NCBI GenBank assembly: GCA_038241115.1
Contig: JBBRGA010000085.1
Location: forward strand, 1 to 15,002
Direction of reading: 5' to 3'
Length of the DNA: 15,002 nt
Source of the DNA: JANYJJ01 sp038241115
GTDB lineage: Bacteria > Pseudomonadota > Gammaproteobacteria > Burkholderiales > Burkholderiaceae_C
A program made the position numbers and the translations under genes. Position 1 is the first letter of the stretch. Every line of letters begins with the position of its first letter. Shown piece after piece: positions 6,905 to 14,862 of the stretch. The notes beneath the pieces are model-generated. The model had not been told where the DNA came from. It was given only the letters and a program-made list of their open reading frames with translations, and did not search any database.

Positions 6905-7771
6905 TCAAAGCGTCAGCGTCTTCAGGAAATCCTTGAAGCCCGGCCCGAGTTCTGGGTGGGCCATGGCCAGTTCCACGTTCGCCTGCAAAAAGCCCTCTTT
7001 GCTGCCGCAGTCGTAGCGCTTGCCTTCGTATCGGTAGGCAAACACTTTTTCGCGCCGCAGCAAGCCGGCGATGCCGTCGGTGAGTTGGATTTCGTTGCCC
7101 ACGCCGCGTTGCTGGTTCGCGATTTCGTGGAAAACCCCCGGCGTCAGGATGTAGCGACCGGCCACGCCCAAACGCGAAGGCGCCGATTCGGGCGCCGGTT
7201 TCTCGACGATGCGGCTCACGTCCATCAGGTGATCGTTGATGGCGGTGCCAGCGACAATGCCGTAGCGGCGCGTTTGTTCGGCCGGTACTTCTTGCACCGC
7301 CAAAATTGAGACCCGCCATTCCTCGTATTGGTCGACCATCTGCTTGAGAACAGGCGTTTCACCGACCATCAAGTCATCGGCCAAAAGCACCGCGAACGGC
7401 TCATTGCCCACCAAGCGCTGGGCGCACAACACGGCATGACCCAAGCCCAGTGCCTGAGCCTGCCGCACGTAGATGCATTCCATGTCGGCAGGTTTGACGC
7501 TGCGCACCACGTTGAGCAAATCTTCCTTGCCGGCTTGTTCAAGTGCGACTTCCAACTCGAAAGTCATGTCAAAGTGATCTTCAATAGGGCGCTTGTGGCG
7601 GCCCGTCACGAATATCATTTCGCGGATACCGGCTGCGTAAGCTTCTTCTACCGCGTACTGGATCAGCGGTTTATCAACCACAGGCAGCATTTCTTTGGGC
7701 TGAGCCTTGGTCGCTGGCAGGAAACGGGTACCCAACCCGGCCACTGGAAATATCGCTTTTGTGACAATCAT
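6905..7771 (-). CDS. galU: UTP--glucose-1-phosphate uridylyltransferase
   Basis: This 288-residue cytoplasmic enzyme converts glucose-1-phosphate and UTP to UDP-glucose, a precursor for polysaccharides and LPS. The N-terminal nucleotide-binding motif GLGTRFLPATK (12-22) runs into PKEMLPVVDKPLIQYAVEEA. Also present are FVTGRHKRPIEDHFD, ALGLGHAV, LLADDL, RYGIV, VEKP, GRYIL and the late YDCGSKEGFLQANVE. All are classic GalU motifs, and length matches betaproteobacterial copies (E. coli has 302). An AGGA lies 9 bases before the ATG. The gene converges on tusA and is divergent from the dehydrogenase-like gene across an 80-bp gap that presumably holds both promoters. No unambiguous -10/-35 pair could be picked. 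Confidence 0.97.
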   Translation of the reverse strand: MIVTKAIFPVAGLGTRFLPATKAQPKEMLPVVDKPLIQYAVEEAYAAGIREMIFVTGRHKRPIEDHFDMTFELEVALEQAGKEDLLNVVRSVKPADMECIYVRQAQALGLGHAVLCAQRLVGNEPFAVLLADDLMVGETPVLKQMVDQYEEWRVSILAVQEVPAEQTRRYGIVAGTAINDHLMDVSRIVEKPAPESAPSRLGVAGRYILTPGVFHEIANQQRGVGNEIQLTDGIAGLLRREKVFAYRYEGKRYDCGSKEGFLQANVELAMAHPELGPGFKDFLKTLTL

Positions 7772-7851
7772 TTACTTACAATCCTCGAGTGGTTTTTTCA
7801 TTCTTGCATGAAGTTATCGACGCTCAACCTATTGGCTAAAGAGCAAGTTTG

Positions 7852-9126
7852 ATGGACATACTGATCGTTGAACCCATCGAAGATGACGTCGTGCGTTGGC
7901 TCGAAGCCCGCCACACGGTCCGCTATGAGCCCGAGATGGCAAGCGACCCGCGGGAGTTCCGACAAGCGCTGTACAACGTACGCGCATTGATCTTGCCGCC
8001 TTCTTTGAGCTTGGACGCCCAAATCTTGCATTCCGCACCCGTGCTGCGTGCGGTTGGCAGGGTCAGCTCGGGCGCTGAAAATATCGACGTCGATGCCTGC
8101 GCCAAAGCCGGTATTGAGGTGGTTCGCAGCACCACTGCCACTGCGCAAGCCGAAGCCGAGTTCGTGATCGGCGCAATGCTGTCGCTGCTGCGCCGCGTTC
8201 CGGTTCGAGGCTCCGACGGAATGCGTGTGGGCCGTGAGCTTGGTGGCGCACAAGTGGGCTTGATCGGTATGACTCCCGCGGCTCGGGCGCTGAACCGGTT
8301 GCTGTCCAGTTTTGGGGCGCGCGTGTCGGGCTACGACCCGTCCCTTCATGCAAGCGATGGCGTGTGGCAGCGTTGGAACGTCAAACCGCTGGGCCTGCGC
8401 GAACTGCTGGAAACCTCAGACGCCGTCAGCGTGCAGTTGGCGTACTTCAACCGCTACAACGGTCTGTTGGGTGAGCGGTTTTTGCCGTTTTGCAAAATCG
8501 ATCAGGTCATCGTGAGCATCTCGCATTCCGCGTTGTTCGACGAAATGGCGCTGTCTCAAGTGATGCAGAGTCAGCGCGTGGCCGCCGCCTGGTTTGACAG
8601 CATGGAGCCCGGTTTGCTCGATGAGGGACGGCCTCTGGCAGACATCGGCAGCTTGCAGATCACGCCGCGCGTGGCCAGCACGACGCGCGAATCGCGCCTG
8701 CGCAGTGCCTGGGCCGTGGCTCAGCGTCTCGACGAGTTGCTGTCGCTGCCCAGCCTGCCGACATTCGATGCGAAGCGAAGCGCCAGGCAGTCACGCCTCT
8801 CAAGTGATGCCTTCACGAGCATGTCAGCGATGCCTGAAATGACAGAGATTGACGAATTTGCCGAGGTCGCGGCGATGTTTGATGAGAACGGGGACATGCT
8901 GCAGGGCGAGGTTTTCGTAGAAGACTGGGGTGTTGAAGATCAGGCACCCATCAACAGCCGCCAAAGCCCGAACCGAGCTGCGTCAGCAGAGCCTGCCGCC
9001 ACAGCCACAACCGCAGCCGCAGCCGCAGCCGCTACCGTTGCCTCTGCGTCGGCAGCGCCGCGCGAACTCAAGTCGACTGCTGAAGCGCTTGACGCTGACT
9101 TTGCAGTCGGTCCCGTGTTGCCTTGA
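7852..9126 (+). CDS. Degenerate D-2-hydroxyacid dehydrogenase-like protein with long low-complexity C-terminal tail
   Basis: Residues 1-300 of 424 follow the layout of D-isomer-specific 2-hydroxyacid dehydrogenases: LRAVGRVSSGAENIDVDACAKAGIEV (65-90), an NAD-domain start VGLIGMTPAAR (135-145), a FGARVSGYDPS turn, and the MEP and ITPRVAS segments. Key residues are altered. GxGxxG has become GMTPAA. The ARG that carries the catalytic arginine is replaced by SHS (224-226, R to H225). The catalytic histidine of TPHxA is R273. Only E252 of the triad remains. Residues 301-424 form an extra tail: Ser/Met-rich, then an acidic stretch (332-363), then Ala/Thr-rich low complexity. Normal catalysis looks unlikely; a regulatory or binding role is inferred. 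The ATG at 7852 is used; a TTG just before it is a less likely start. The 3' end overlaps valS by 59 bp. Confidence 0.8.
   Translation: MDILIVEPIEDDVVRWLEARHTVRYEPEMASDPREFRQALYNVRALILPPSLSLDAQILHSAPVLRAVGRVSSGAENIDVDACAKAGIEVVRSTTATAQAEAEFVIGAMLSLLRRVPVRGSDGMRVGRELGGAQVGLIGMTPAARALNRLLSSFGARVSGYDPSLHASDGVWQRWNVKPLGLRELLETSDAVSVQLAYFNRYNGLLGERFLPFCKIDQVIVSISHSALFDEMALSQVMQSQRVAAAWFDSMEPGLLDEGRPLADIGSLQITPRVASTTRESRLRSAWAVAQRLDELLSLPSLPTFDAKRSARQSRLSSDAFTSMSAMPEMTEIDEFAEVAAMFDENGDMLQGEVFVEDWGVEDQAPINSRQSPNRAASAEPAATATTAAAAAAATVASASAAPRELKSTAEALDADFAVGPVLP
9011..9031 (+). repeat. CCGCAG hexanucleotide microsatellite encoding a poly-Ala run
   Basis: CCGCAG is repeated three times and begins a fourth copy inside the 3' part of the dehydrogenase-like gene, encoding part of the alanine run at about residues 388-394. 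The 6-bp unit allows slippage without a frameshift, so tail length may vary between strains. Confidence 0.7.
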
Positions 9127-11971
9127 ACTCAGCCACGCGCTGCTGTTCCTGAGCCACCACCGCAGCAGGCGCGCGCGCCACAAAGCTTTCGTTGGCCAGC
9201 TTGGCATCTGCCTTGGCGATCTCGCCTTCCAGGCGCGTGATTTCTTTGCCCAGGCGTTCTGCCTCGGCTGCAACGTCAATCTCCACATGCAGGGCCAAAC
9301 GCGTGGCCCCTGCAATCACCACTGGCGCGTGCGCGGTGGCCTTTGTGAAAGCGGCTTCGTCGGTGAAAACCTGAACCTCGGACACTTTGGCCAGCGCTTT
9401 CAACAGCGGCGTGCTTTGTGCCAAGAAGGCTGCGTCTGCGCCTGAACCTCCGCCCGCGTCCAGTACCAACAATGGCACTCGGACGGCGGGCGACAAGCTC
9501 ATCTCGCTGCGCAGGCTGCGGCAAGTGCCCACCATGTCTTTGAAGCGCGCCATCCATTCGTCTGAGGCCGCGTCAATCCTTTCAAGCTGGGCCTTTGGAT
9601 AGGCCGATGTGACGATGCTGGCGCCTTCGGTTTTGCGCCCCGCCACAGTGGCCACGGTTTCCCACAATTCGGCCGTGATGAAAGGCGTGATCGGGTGCAG
9701 CAAGCGCAGCGTGGTTTCCAGCACGCGGATCAACGTGCGACGCGTGGCGCGTTGTTCGGCCTCAGACCCACTTTGGATTTGCACCTTGGCAATTTCCAAA
9801 TACCAGTCGCAGTATTCGTCCCACACAAACGCGTAAACCGAGTTGGCCACGTTGTCCAAGCGGTAGTCGGCAAAGCCTTGTTCAACGGCGGCTTCCACGC
9901 GTTGCAATTCGCTGCTGATCCATTTGTCAGCGGGGCTGAATTTCAGGTACTGATGAAACGGCTGGCCGGGCGCGCATTCGGCCTTGGTGTGTTCCTCGAG
10001 GCCGCAGTTTTGGCCTTCGCAGTTCATCAACACAAAGCGCGTGGCATTCCACAGCTTGTTGCAGAAGTTGCGGTAGCCCTCACAGCGCTTGGTGTCGAAA
10101 TTGATGTTGCGTCCCAGGCTGGCATAACTGGCCATGGTGAAGCGCAGCGCGTCGGCCCCGTAGCCGGGCATGCCTTCAGGGAATTCTTTTTTGACGCGCG
10201 CGGCGACTTTGGGAGCGGTTTCGGGCTTGCGCAAACCCACCGTGCTTTTGCGTACCAAGGTGTCTAGATCAACGCCTTGAATCAAGTCGACCGGGTCAAT
10301 CACATTGCCCTCGGACTTGCTCATCTTCTTGCCTTCACTGTCGCGCACCATGCCGTGGATGTAGACCGTCTTGAACGGCACGGTGTGCGCAAAGTGCTTG
10401 GTCATCATGATCATCCGGGCGACCCAGAAAAAAATGATTTCGTAGCCCGTGACCAGCACGCTGGACGGCAAGAACAGGTCGAGCTCTTTGGTTTTCTCAG
10501 GCCAGCCCAATGTGGAAAACGGCACCAAAGCAGACGAGTACCAAGTGTCCAAAACATCTTCATCGCGCAAAAGCAGGCCGTCGTAGCCTGCAGATTGGGC
10601 CTTGACGCGCGCTTCAGCTTCGTTGCGAGCCACAAAAATTTCGCCATTGGCGCCGTACCACGCCGGAATCTGATGACCCCACCAAAGCTGCCGGCTGATG
10701 CACCAGTCCTGGATGTTGTTCATCCACTGGTCGTAGGTGTTCACCCAGTTTTCGGGCACAAATTTCACCTCGCCGGTGGCCACCGCGTCGATGGCCTTTT
10801 GGGCGATGCTTTTGCCTTCTTCTCCGTTGACCGATGCGGTCGGTTTTCGCACCGCCACAAACCACTGATCGGTCAACATAGGCTCCACCACTTGTCCGGT
10901 GCGCGCGCAAATCGGCACCGCGTTTTTGTGCGGCACCGCTTTTTCAAGCAAGCCCAACACCTCAAGGTCGCGCAACACCGATTTACGCGCCACAAAGCGG
11001 TCCTGGCCTCGGTACGCAGCGGGTGCGTTGTCGTTGATCTTGGCGTCCAGCGTGAAGATGGTGATCAGCGGCAGGTGGTGACGCTGCGCGCAGGCGTAGT
11101 CGTTGAAATCGTGCGCGCCGGTGATCTTCACGCAGCCCGAGCCGAATTCGCGATCGACGAAGTCGTCGGCAATGATGGGAATTCGGCGGTCGCACAAAGG
11201 CAAATCGACAAACTTGCCGACCAAGTGTTGGTAGCGCGCATCTTCCGGATGAACCGCCAGCGCGCCGTCGGCCATCATGGTTTCCGGGCGCGTGGTCGCT
11301 ATGTGCATGCCGCGCATCGGCAACCCGTCAGCGCCTGTTTGCGGGCCGTCGCTGAACGGATATTCGATGTGCCACATGAAGCCGTCGCGTTCTTCTTTTT
11401 CGACTTCCAGATCTGACACCGCCGACTTCAGCACCGGGTCCCAGTTCACCAAGCGCTTGCCCCGATAAATCAGGCCTTCTTCGTACAGCTGCACAAAGGT
11501 GTCGGTCACCACCTTGGAGCGTGGCTCGTCCATCGTGAAATATTCATGCGGCCAACTCACCGACGCCCCCATGCGGCGCATTTGCTCGGTGATGATGGAA
11601 CCCGACTCTTCCTTCCACTCCCACACTTTGGCGACAAAGTTCGTGCGACCCAGGTCGATCCGGTTGAGCTTTTGCGCCTCCAGCTGACGCTCCACCACGA
11701 TCTGCGTCGCAATGCCGGCGTGGTCAGTGCCCGGCACCCACAGGGTGTTGTCGCCGCGCATGCGGTGATAGCGCGTGAGCGAATCCATGATGGTCTGGTT
11801 GAATGCGTGCCCCATGTGCAGCGTGCCGGTCACGTTGGGCGGTGGCAGTTGAATGCTGAATGACGGCTTGTTCGCATCCAGCGTGGGCTCGTAAACACCA
11901 CTTTTTTCCCACAATGCACCCCAGTGGGCTTCGATGGCGGCGGGCTCGAAAGATTTGGCAAGTTCGGTCAT
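9068..11971 (-). CDS. valS: Valine--tRNA ligase
   Basis: This 967-residue class I aminoacyl-tRNA synthetase charges tRNA-Val. Motifs in order: PPPNVTGTLHMGHAF with the HIGH-type signature HMGH at 52-55; WVPGTDHAGIATQ; the editing-domain motif TTRPETMMADGALAVHP; the zinc-free core with DVLDTWYSSAL and GYEIIFFWVARM; KMSKS at 549-553 within EGKKMSKSEGN; the anticodon-binding domain (about 690-830); and a C-terminal coiled-coil (about 895-960, EAERLGKEITRLEGEIAKADAKL) that contacts the tRNA elbow. All catalytic motifs are intact. A GTG six codons upstream (11989) is possible, but homology begins at MTELAKSFEPAAIEAHW, so the ATG at 11969-11971 is preferred. Neither start has a clear Shine-Dalgarno. 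The last 59 bp overlap the convergent dehydrogenase-like gene. Confidence 0.97.
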   Translation of the reverse strand: MTELAKSFEPAAIEAHWGALWEKSGVYEPTLDANKPSFSIQLPPPNVTGTLHMGHAFNQTIMDSLTRYHRMRGDNTLWVPGTDHAGIATQIVVERQLEAQKLNRIDLGRTNFVAKVWEWKEESGSIITEQMRRMGASVSWPHEYFTMDEPRSKVVTDTFVQLYEEGLIYRGKRLVNWDPVLKSAVSDLEVEKEERDGFMWHIEYPFSDGPQTGADGLPMRGMHIATTRPETMMADGALAVHPEDARYQHLVGKFVDLPLCDRRIPIIADDFVDREFGSGCVKITGAHDFNDYACAQRHHLPLITIFTLDAKINDNAPAAYRGQDRFVARKSVLRDLEVLGLLEKAVPHKNAVPICARTGQVVEPMLTDQWFVAVRKPTASVNGEEGKSIAQKAIDAVATGEVKFVPENWVNTYDQWMNNIQDWCISRQLWWGHQIPAWYGANGEIFVARNEAEARVKAQSAGYDGLLLRDEDVLDTWYSSALVPFSTLGWPEKTKELDLFLPSSVLVTGYEIIFFWVARMIMMTKHFAHTVPFKTVYIHGMVRDSEGKKMSKSEGNVIDPVDLIQGVDLDTLVRKSTVGLRKPETAPKVAARVKKEFPEGMPGYGADALRFTMASYASLGRNINFDTKRCEGYRNFCNKLWNATRFVLMNCEGQNCGLEEHTKAECAPGQPFHQYLKFSPADKWISSELQRVEAAVEQGFADYRLDNVANSVYAFVWDEYCDWYLEIAKVQIQSGSEAEQRATRRTLIRVLETTLRLLHPITPFITAELWETVATVAGRKTEGASIVTSAYPKAQLERIDAASDEWMARFKDMVGTCRSLRSEMSLSPAVRVPLLVLDAGGGSGADAAFLAQSTPLLKALAKVSEVQVFTDEAAFTKATAHAPVVIAGATRLALHVEIDVAAEAERLGKEITRLEGEIAKADAKLANESFVARAPAAVVAQEQQRVAEFKATRDRLQSQRQALQQST

Positions 11972-12090
11972 GGAGAGGGCTTTTTGCACGGGCTAAAAGT
12001 GGCGGGAAGCGTTGCGAAATCCAGCTTCCAAAGAGGCCTCGAGTGTAAGTGGCACCGCCTTGCTGATATGGTTCCGCAGCTGCGTCTTAT

Positions 12091-12126
12091 GAGTGATTTG
12101 CCGAGTCATTTACCGACTCATTTCCT
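12091..12126 (+). repeat. Three 12-bp direct repeats just upstream of the S41 protease start
   Basis: Units at 12091 (gagtgatttgcc), 12103 (gagtcatttacc) and 12115 (gactcatttcct) sit head to tail with an exact 12-bp period. They end about 11 bases before the preferred ATG at 12138. The block also contains ATGAGT (12089-12094) facing ACTCAT (12116-12121) as an inverted pair. It lies in the 166-bp divergent gap between valS and the protease gene, in the 5' leader or promoter-proximal region of the latter. No function can be assigned from sequence. Confidence 0.65.
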
Positions 12127-12137
12127 GAGAGATGTCC

Positions 12138-13487
12138 ATGCGTCCCAGCCGTCTAAAAATGCGTCCAAAAACCATCTGTGTCGTTTCCTGTCTTGCACTT
12201 TTGTCGGCCTGCGGCGGTGGCTCTGACGGCGGCACTTCCGCCGCGACGTCCGAGACGCCTGGCTGCGATGTGGCGAGCCAGAAAGACTGGCTGCGCGCCT
12301 ACATGGTCGATCAGTATTTTTGGACCGGCACCTCGCCCAATCCCGAGCCTGCGAGCTACAGCACCGTGCAAAACTATTACGACGCGTTGCTGTTCACGGG
12401 CGACGCTTTGGTGCCCAAAGACAAGTGGAGCTACATCACACCCACCGCCACCTACAGCCAGTTTTTTGGTGCTGGCAAAACCATGAGCTACGGCATCTTC
12501 GTGAACGGCATTGAAGGCGTGTTGCCGCTGCGCGTGCGCTACGTCGAGCCGAAGTCACCTGCCGCAACGCAGGGGCTCAAGCGCGGCGACGTCATCCTCT
12601 CGGCCAACACGCGCAGTGCGTCGGAGCTGATCACGAGCAAAGACTTTTCGGTGCTCACGCCCGCCGCCGTGGGCGACCGCCTGGAGCTGCAGATTGAAGG
12701 CACAACCGGGCCGCGCAGCGTCACCCTCACGGCGGCCACTTTCGACCTGACGCCCGTGTCTGTTGGTCAGGTGTTGACGCTTCCCAACGGCGCGCGAGCC
12801 GGCTACGTGTTGCTGAAAGACTTCATCTCGCAGGCCGAGGCGCCCTTGGCAGCAGCGTTCGCCAACTTCCGTGCGCAGCGTGCCACCGAGCTCATCATTG
12901 ACCTGCGCTACAACGGCGGCGGCTTGTTGAGCACCTCGAATTTGCTGGCCTCGTTGGTGGCCGGCGATGCGGCAGCCGGCCAGGTTTTCGTGCAACTCAA
13001 TCGCAATGCGCGCAATCAGGCCGCGAACTCGACGTTTCGGCTCAACGCCGCCAACGCATCAGTACCTGTCCTCGGATTCAGCCGCGTTGTGGTGCTCTCG
13101 GGCTCACGCACCTGCTCGGCCAGCGAACTCCTCGTCAATGGTTTGAAACCGTACGTCAACGTCGTCACTGTCGGCGCCGCAAGCTGCGGAAAACCGTTTG
13201 GCTTTTACCCTGTGGACCACTGCGGCAACACGTTCAGCGCGGTCAACTTCGAGACGGTGAACGCATTGGGGCAGGGCCGTTACTACAACGGCATCGCCCC
13301 AACTTGCACTGCCACAGATAACTTCACGGGCGAGTTAGGTGCTGTGTCAGAAAGTCTCACCGCCGCGGCCGTGGACTACCTGCAAACAGGCGCGTGCTCA
13401 ACCGTTGCGGCGGCAGCGGCAAACAGCGCGCCTTCAAGGCGCCGCGCACTGGGCTTCAGCGAAGTTCCGAACCGACGGCCAGATTGA
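12138..13487 (+). CDS. S41-family (C-terminal-processing-type) peptidase, lipoprotein with PDZ domain
   Basis: This is a 449-residue predicted lipoprotein. The basic MRPSRLKMRPK is followed by a hydrophobic stretch and lipobox LSAC, so C25 would be lipidated. A Gly/Ser/Thr-rich linker and a helical region (about 45-110) follow, then a PDZ domain (about 118-195, with GLKRGDVILSAN) and an S41 domain (about 215-415, with LIIDLRYNGGG at 252-262). The Ser/Lys dyad is visible: S327 in TCSASELLVNGL and K352 in SCGKPFGF, with the 25-residue spacing seen in Prc/CtpB. The glutamine four residues after the lysine in those enzymes is F356 here. Six cysteines after C25 (43, 326, 350, 362, 390, 420) suggest disulfides in an exported protein. 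The ATG at 12138 is chosen because GAGA lies 7 bases before it; the ATG at 12132 is equally in frame. Substrate is unknown. Confidence 0.9.
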   Translation: MRPSRLKMRPKTICVVSCLALLSACGGGSDGGTSAATSETPGCDVASQKDWLRAYMVDQYFWTGTSPNPEPASYSTVQNYYDALLFTGDALVPKDKWSYITPTATYSQFFGAGKTMSYGIFVNGIEGVLPLRVRYVEPKSPAATQGLKRGDVILSANTRSASELITSKDFSVLTPAAVGDRLELQIEGTTGPRSVTLTAATFDLTPVSVGQVLTLPNGARAGYVLLKDFISQAEAPLAAAFANFRAQRATELIIDLRYNGGGLLSTSNLLASLVAGDAAAGQVFVQLNRNARNQAANSTFRLNAANASVPVLGFSRVVVLSGSRTCSASELLVNGLKPYVNVVTVGAASCGKPFGFYPVDHCGNTFSAVNFETVNALGQGRYYNGIAPTCTATDNFTGELGAVSESLTAAAVDYLQTGACSTVAAAAANSAPSRRRALGFSEVPNRRPD

Positions 13488-13527
13488 TTTCCGGATGAAT
13501 GCTGGAGACGCCGAAACAAATGACAAA

Positions 13528-14325
13528 TCAATCCAGCGCCAGCAAGCGTCGCCGCTTTTGTGTCTGGTCGATGTAGAGCTGCAAAGCTCGCAACCCGTCA
13601 CGCGCAGGGTCGACCAGCTCGCAGCCCAACCTCACGCCTCTTGAGTCGGCGCCGATGGAACTCACGTGCTGCATCCGCAGGCTCGTCAAGATGCGGGTGT
13701 CTGCGTCCAGGTCGAGTTGCACGTTGTTGATGACCACGCCCGGTGACATCGGGGGCACGTTCTCGGGCAAGAAAATGGCGCAGCCGCTGATGCTCACATC
13801 CAGGATGCGCAGGCTCAACTTCATGTCTGGAATCATCGGGTGGCGCAGCCGTGCGGTCGGGCTGCTGCGCAGCAAAGGGCGCACGCGGTAGTCGTTGCGG
13901 CGCTGGAAGCGAAACGCTTCAGCGGGGAAGGCGCAATTCAAAGCGCAGCCATTGTCGGCGTGCACGATCACCAGATCGCTCACGTCGAACTGCAATTTAA
14001 TGCGGTCCAGGTAGCCCACCACGACGGCCTCGTCGCGCTCGGTCAGCGCTTGCAATTGAGCCATCGATGCGTCGGTATTGAAGGTCAGCGCGTCGTGGGT
14101 GGCGTCAATGTCGCACAGGGTCACGTTGATCATCCGACCGTCGGGTGCGTTGAGGTTGAGCGCGACGTTGGCATCGCGAAGCTGCTTTAGCAGGGCGGTG
14201 ATTTCCGTGCGTGAAGACAAGCGGAAATTGTCCAAGTCGTTGGGCGCATCTCTCGCTTCGTTCACGGGCGCCGCCATATCTTTAGGCAGCGCGTCACGGG
14301 GATTCAAAAATTCATCGTTGCGCAT
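13528..14325 (-). CDS. ycgR: Flagellar brake protein, YcgR-type PilZ c-di-GMP receptor
   Basis: The protein has 265 residues. An N-terminal YcgR domain (about 35-135) precedes a PilZ domain (about 138-250). The PilZ c-di-GMP motif is intact: RxxxR at R143-R147 in FQRRNDYRVRP, and DxSxxG at D176-G181 in LDVSISGCAIFL. With c-di-GMP bound, YcgR docks on the flagellar switch and motor and slows swimming. About 30 extra N-terminal residues precede the recognisable domain; the ATG at 14323-14325 is supported by AGGA six bases upstream. It is 35 bp downstream of fliT on the same strand, so the two are probably co-transcribed in a flagellar operon. It converges on the S41 protease gene with a 40-bp gap and no evident terminator. 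Confidence 0.93.
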   Translation of the reverse strand: MRNDEFLNPRDALPKDMAAPVNEARDAPNDLDNFRLSSRTEITALLKQLRDANVALNLNAPDGRMINVTLCDIDATHDALTFNTDASMAQLQALTERDEAVVVGYLDRIKLQFDVSDLVIVHADNGCALNCAFPAEAFRFQRRNDYRVRPLLRSSPTARLRHPMIPDMKLSLRILDVSISGCAIFLPENVPPMSPGVVINNVQLDLDADTRILTSLRMQHVSSIGADSRGVRLGCELVDPARDGLRALQLYIDQTQKRRRLLALD

Positions 14326-14360
14326 GGCGTGTCCTGCACGTTAAGTAGGGATCAAGCGCT

Positions 14361-14660
14361 TCAATGCAAAATTTTCGAGCTTCCGGTGAGCATGTCGTCA
14401 AGGTCATCGAGCCAAGGCTCGGCCAGCTGGCGAATCTCGGCGTCGTTGATCAAAATTCGCTGCATCACGCGCGATTTCAGCTGCGCTTCTTCGCGGATCA
14501 ATGGCTTTTCCGCGGCGGCGTGCTTCAGCTGCGAAATCAACATCGCGCAGGCGCCTTCCAGTTTCACGACTTCGTCCCAGTTGCCAGCGCGCGCGGCAGC
14601 CAGCATGTCTTGGCTGGCGTCTTCGATGGCTTGGTAATAACTCAGCAGGGTGGCGTTCAT
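14361..14660 (-). CDS. fliT: Flagellar export chaperone FliT
   Basis: This 99-residue, largely helical protein has the pattern MNATLLSYYQAIEDASQDMLAAARAG, NWDEVVKLEGACAMLI, LKSRVMQRILINDAEIRQLAEPWLDDL, which fits FliT in length and layout. FliT binds the filament cap protein FliD before export and, in enterics, also FlhD4C2. The last helix has the expected INDAEIRxLAEPW motif. The start is uncertain: the ATG at 14658-14660 begins the conserved part, an in-frame ATG at 14697-14699 would add 13 residues (MNLTKHHHATSTP), and the frame is open further. None has a strong ribosome-binding site. The shortest form is preferred by homology. fliS is not seen directly upstream, although it often precedes fliT. 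Confidence 0.85.
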   Translation of the reverse strand: MNATLLSYYQAIEDASQDMLAAARAGNWDEVVKLEGACAMLISQLKHAAAEKPLIREEAQLKSRVMQRILINDAEIRQLAEPWLDDLDDMLTGSSKILH

Positions 14661-14829
14661 GGGCGTCGATGTAGCGTGATGATGTTTGGTCAGGTTCATG
14701 TCACTGGACGTTGGGCGAGTTGGCGCGTGTGCCTGAAGCGGCGGAAGGAGAAGCGCGGGCTGACGCAGTTCTTGTGGGCTTTGGGTTTTGCGTGTCGGTT
14801 GTTGCGTGCATGTGGGATGTGGCTTTCGT

Positions 14830-14862
14830 ACAGACATTGCATTCAATATCGGACATGTCTGT
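14830..14862. repeat. Inverted repeat overlapping the fliT promoter candidate
   Basis: ACAGACAT (14830-14837) and ATGTCTGT (14855-14862) are perfect 8-bp complements separated by 17 bp. The centre-to-centre spacing of 25 bp places the two half-sites on a similar helix face. The repeat covers the -10 and most of the spacer of the sigma-28-like site. An 8-bp repeat at this spacing can arise by chance in 15 kb; its position is what makes it notable. Confidence 0.45.

Noticed and set aside
7772..7851. Sigma-70 promoters in the galU divergent gap
   Set aside because: Several TTG-containing hexamers are present, but none has a good -10 partner at 16-18 bp on either strand, so no site is called.
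10277..11416. 379-codon plus-strand open frame antisense to valS
   Set aside because: His/Arg/Val-rich shadow of a firmly identified essential gene, with no domain or ribosome-binding site.
14661..14846. Extended FliT reading frame up to 14846
   Set aside because: The extension is Pro/Thr/Gln/His-rich, starts at a TTG, and does not fit the usual FliT length of about 100 residues.
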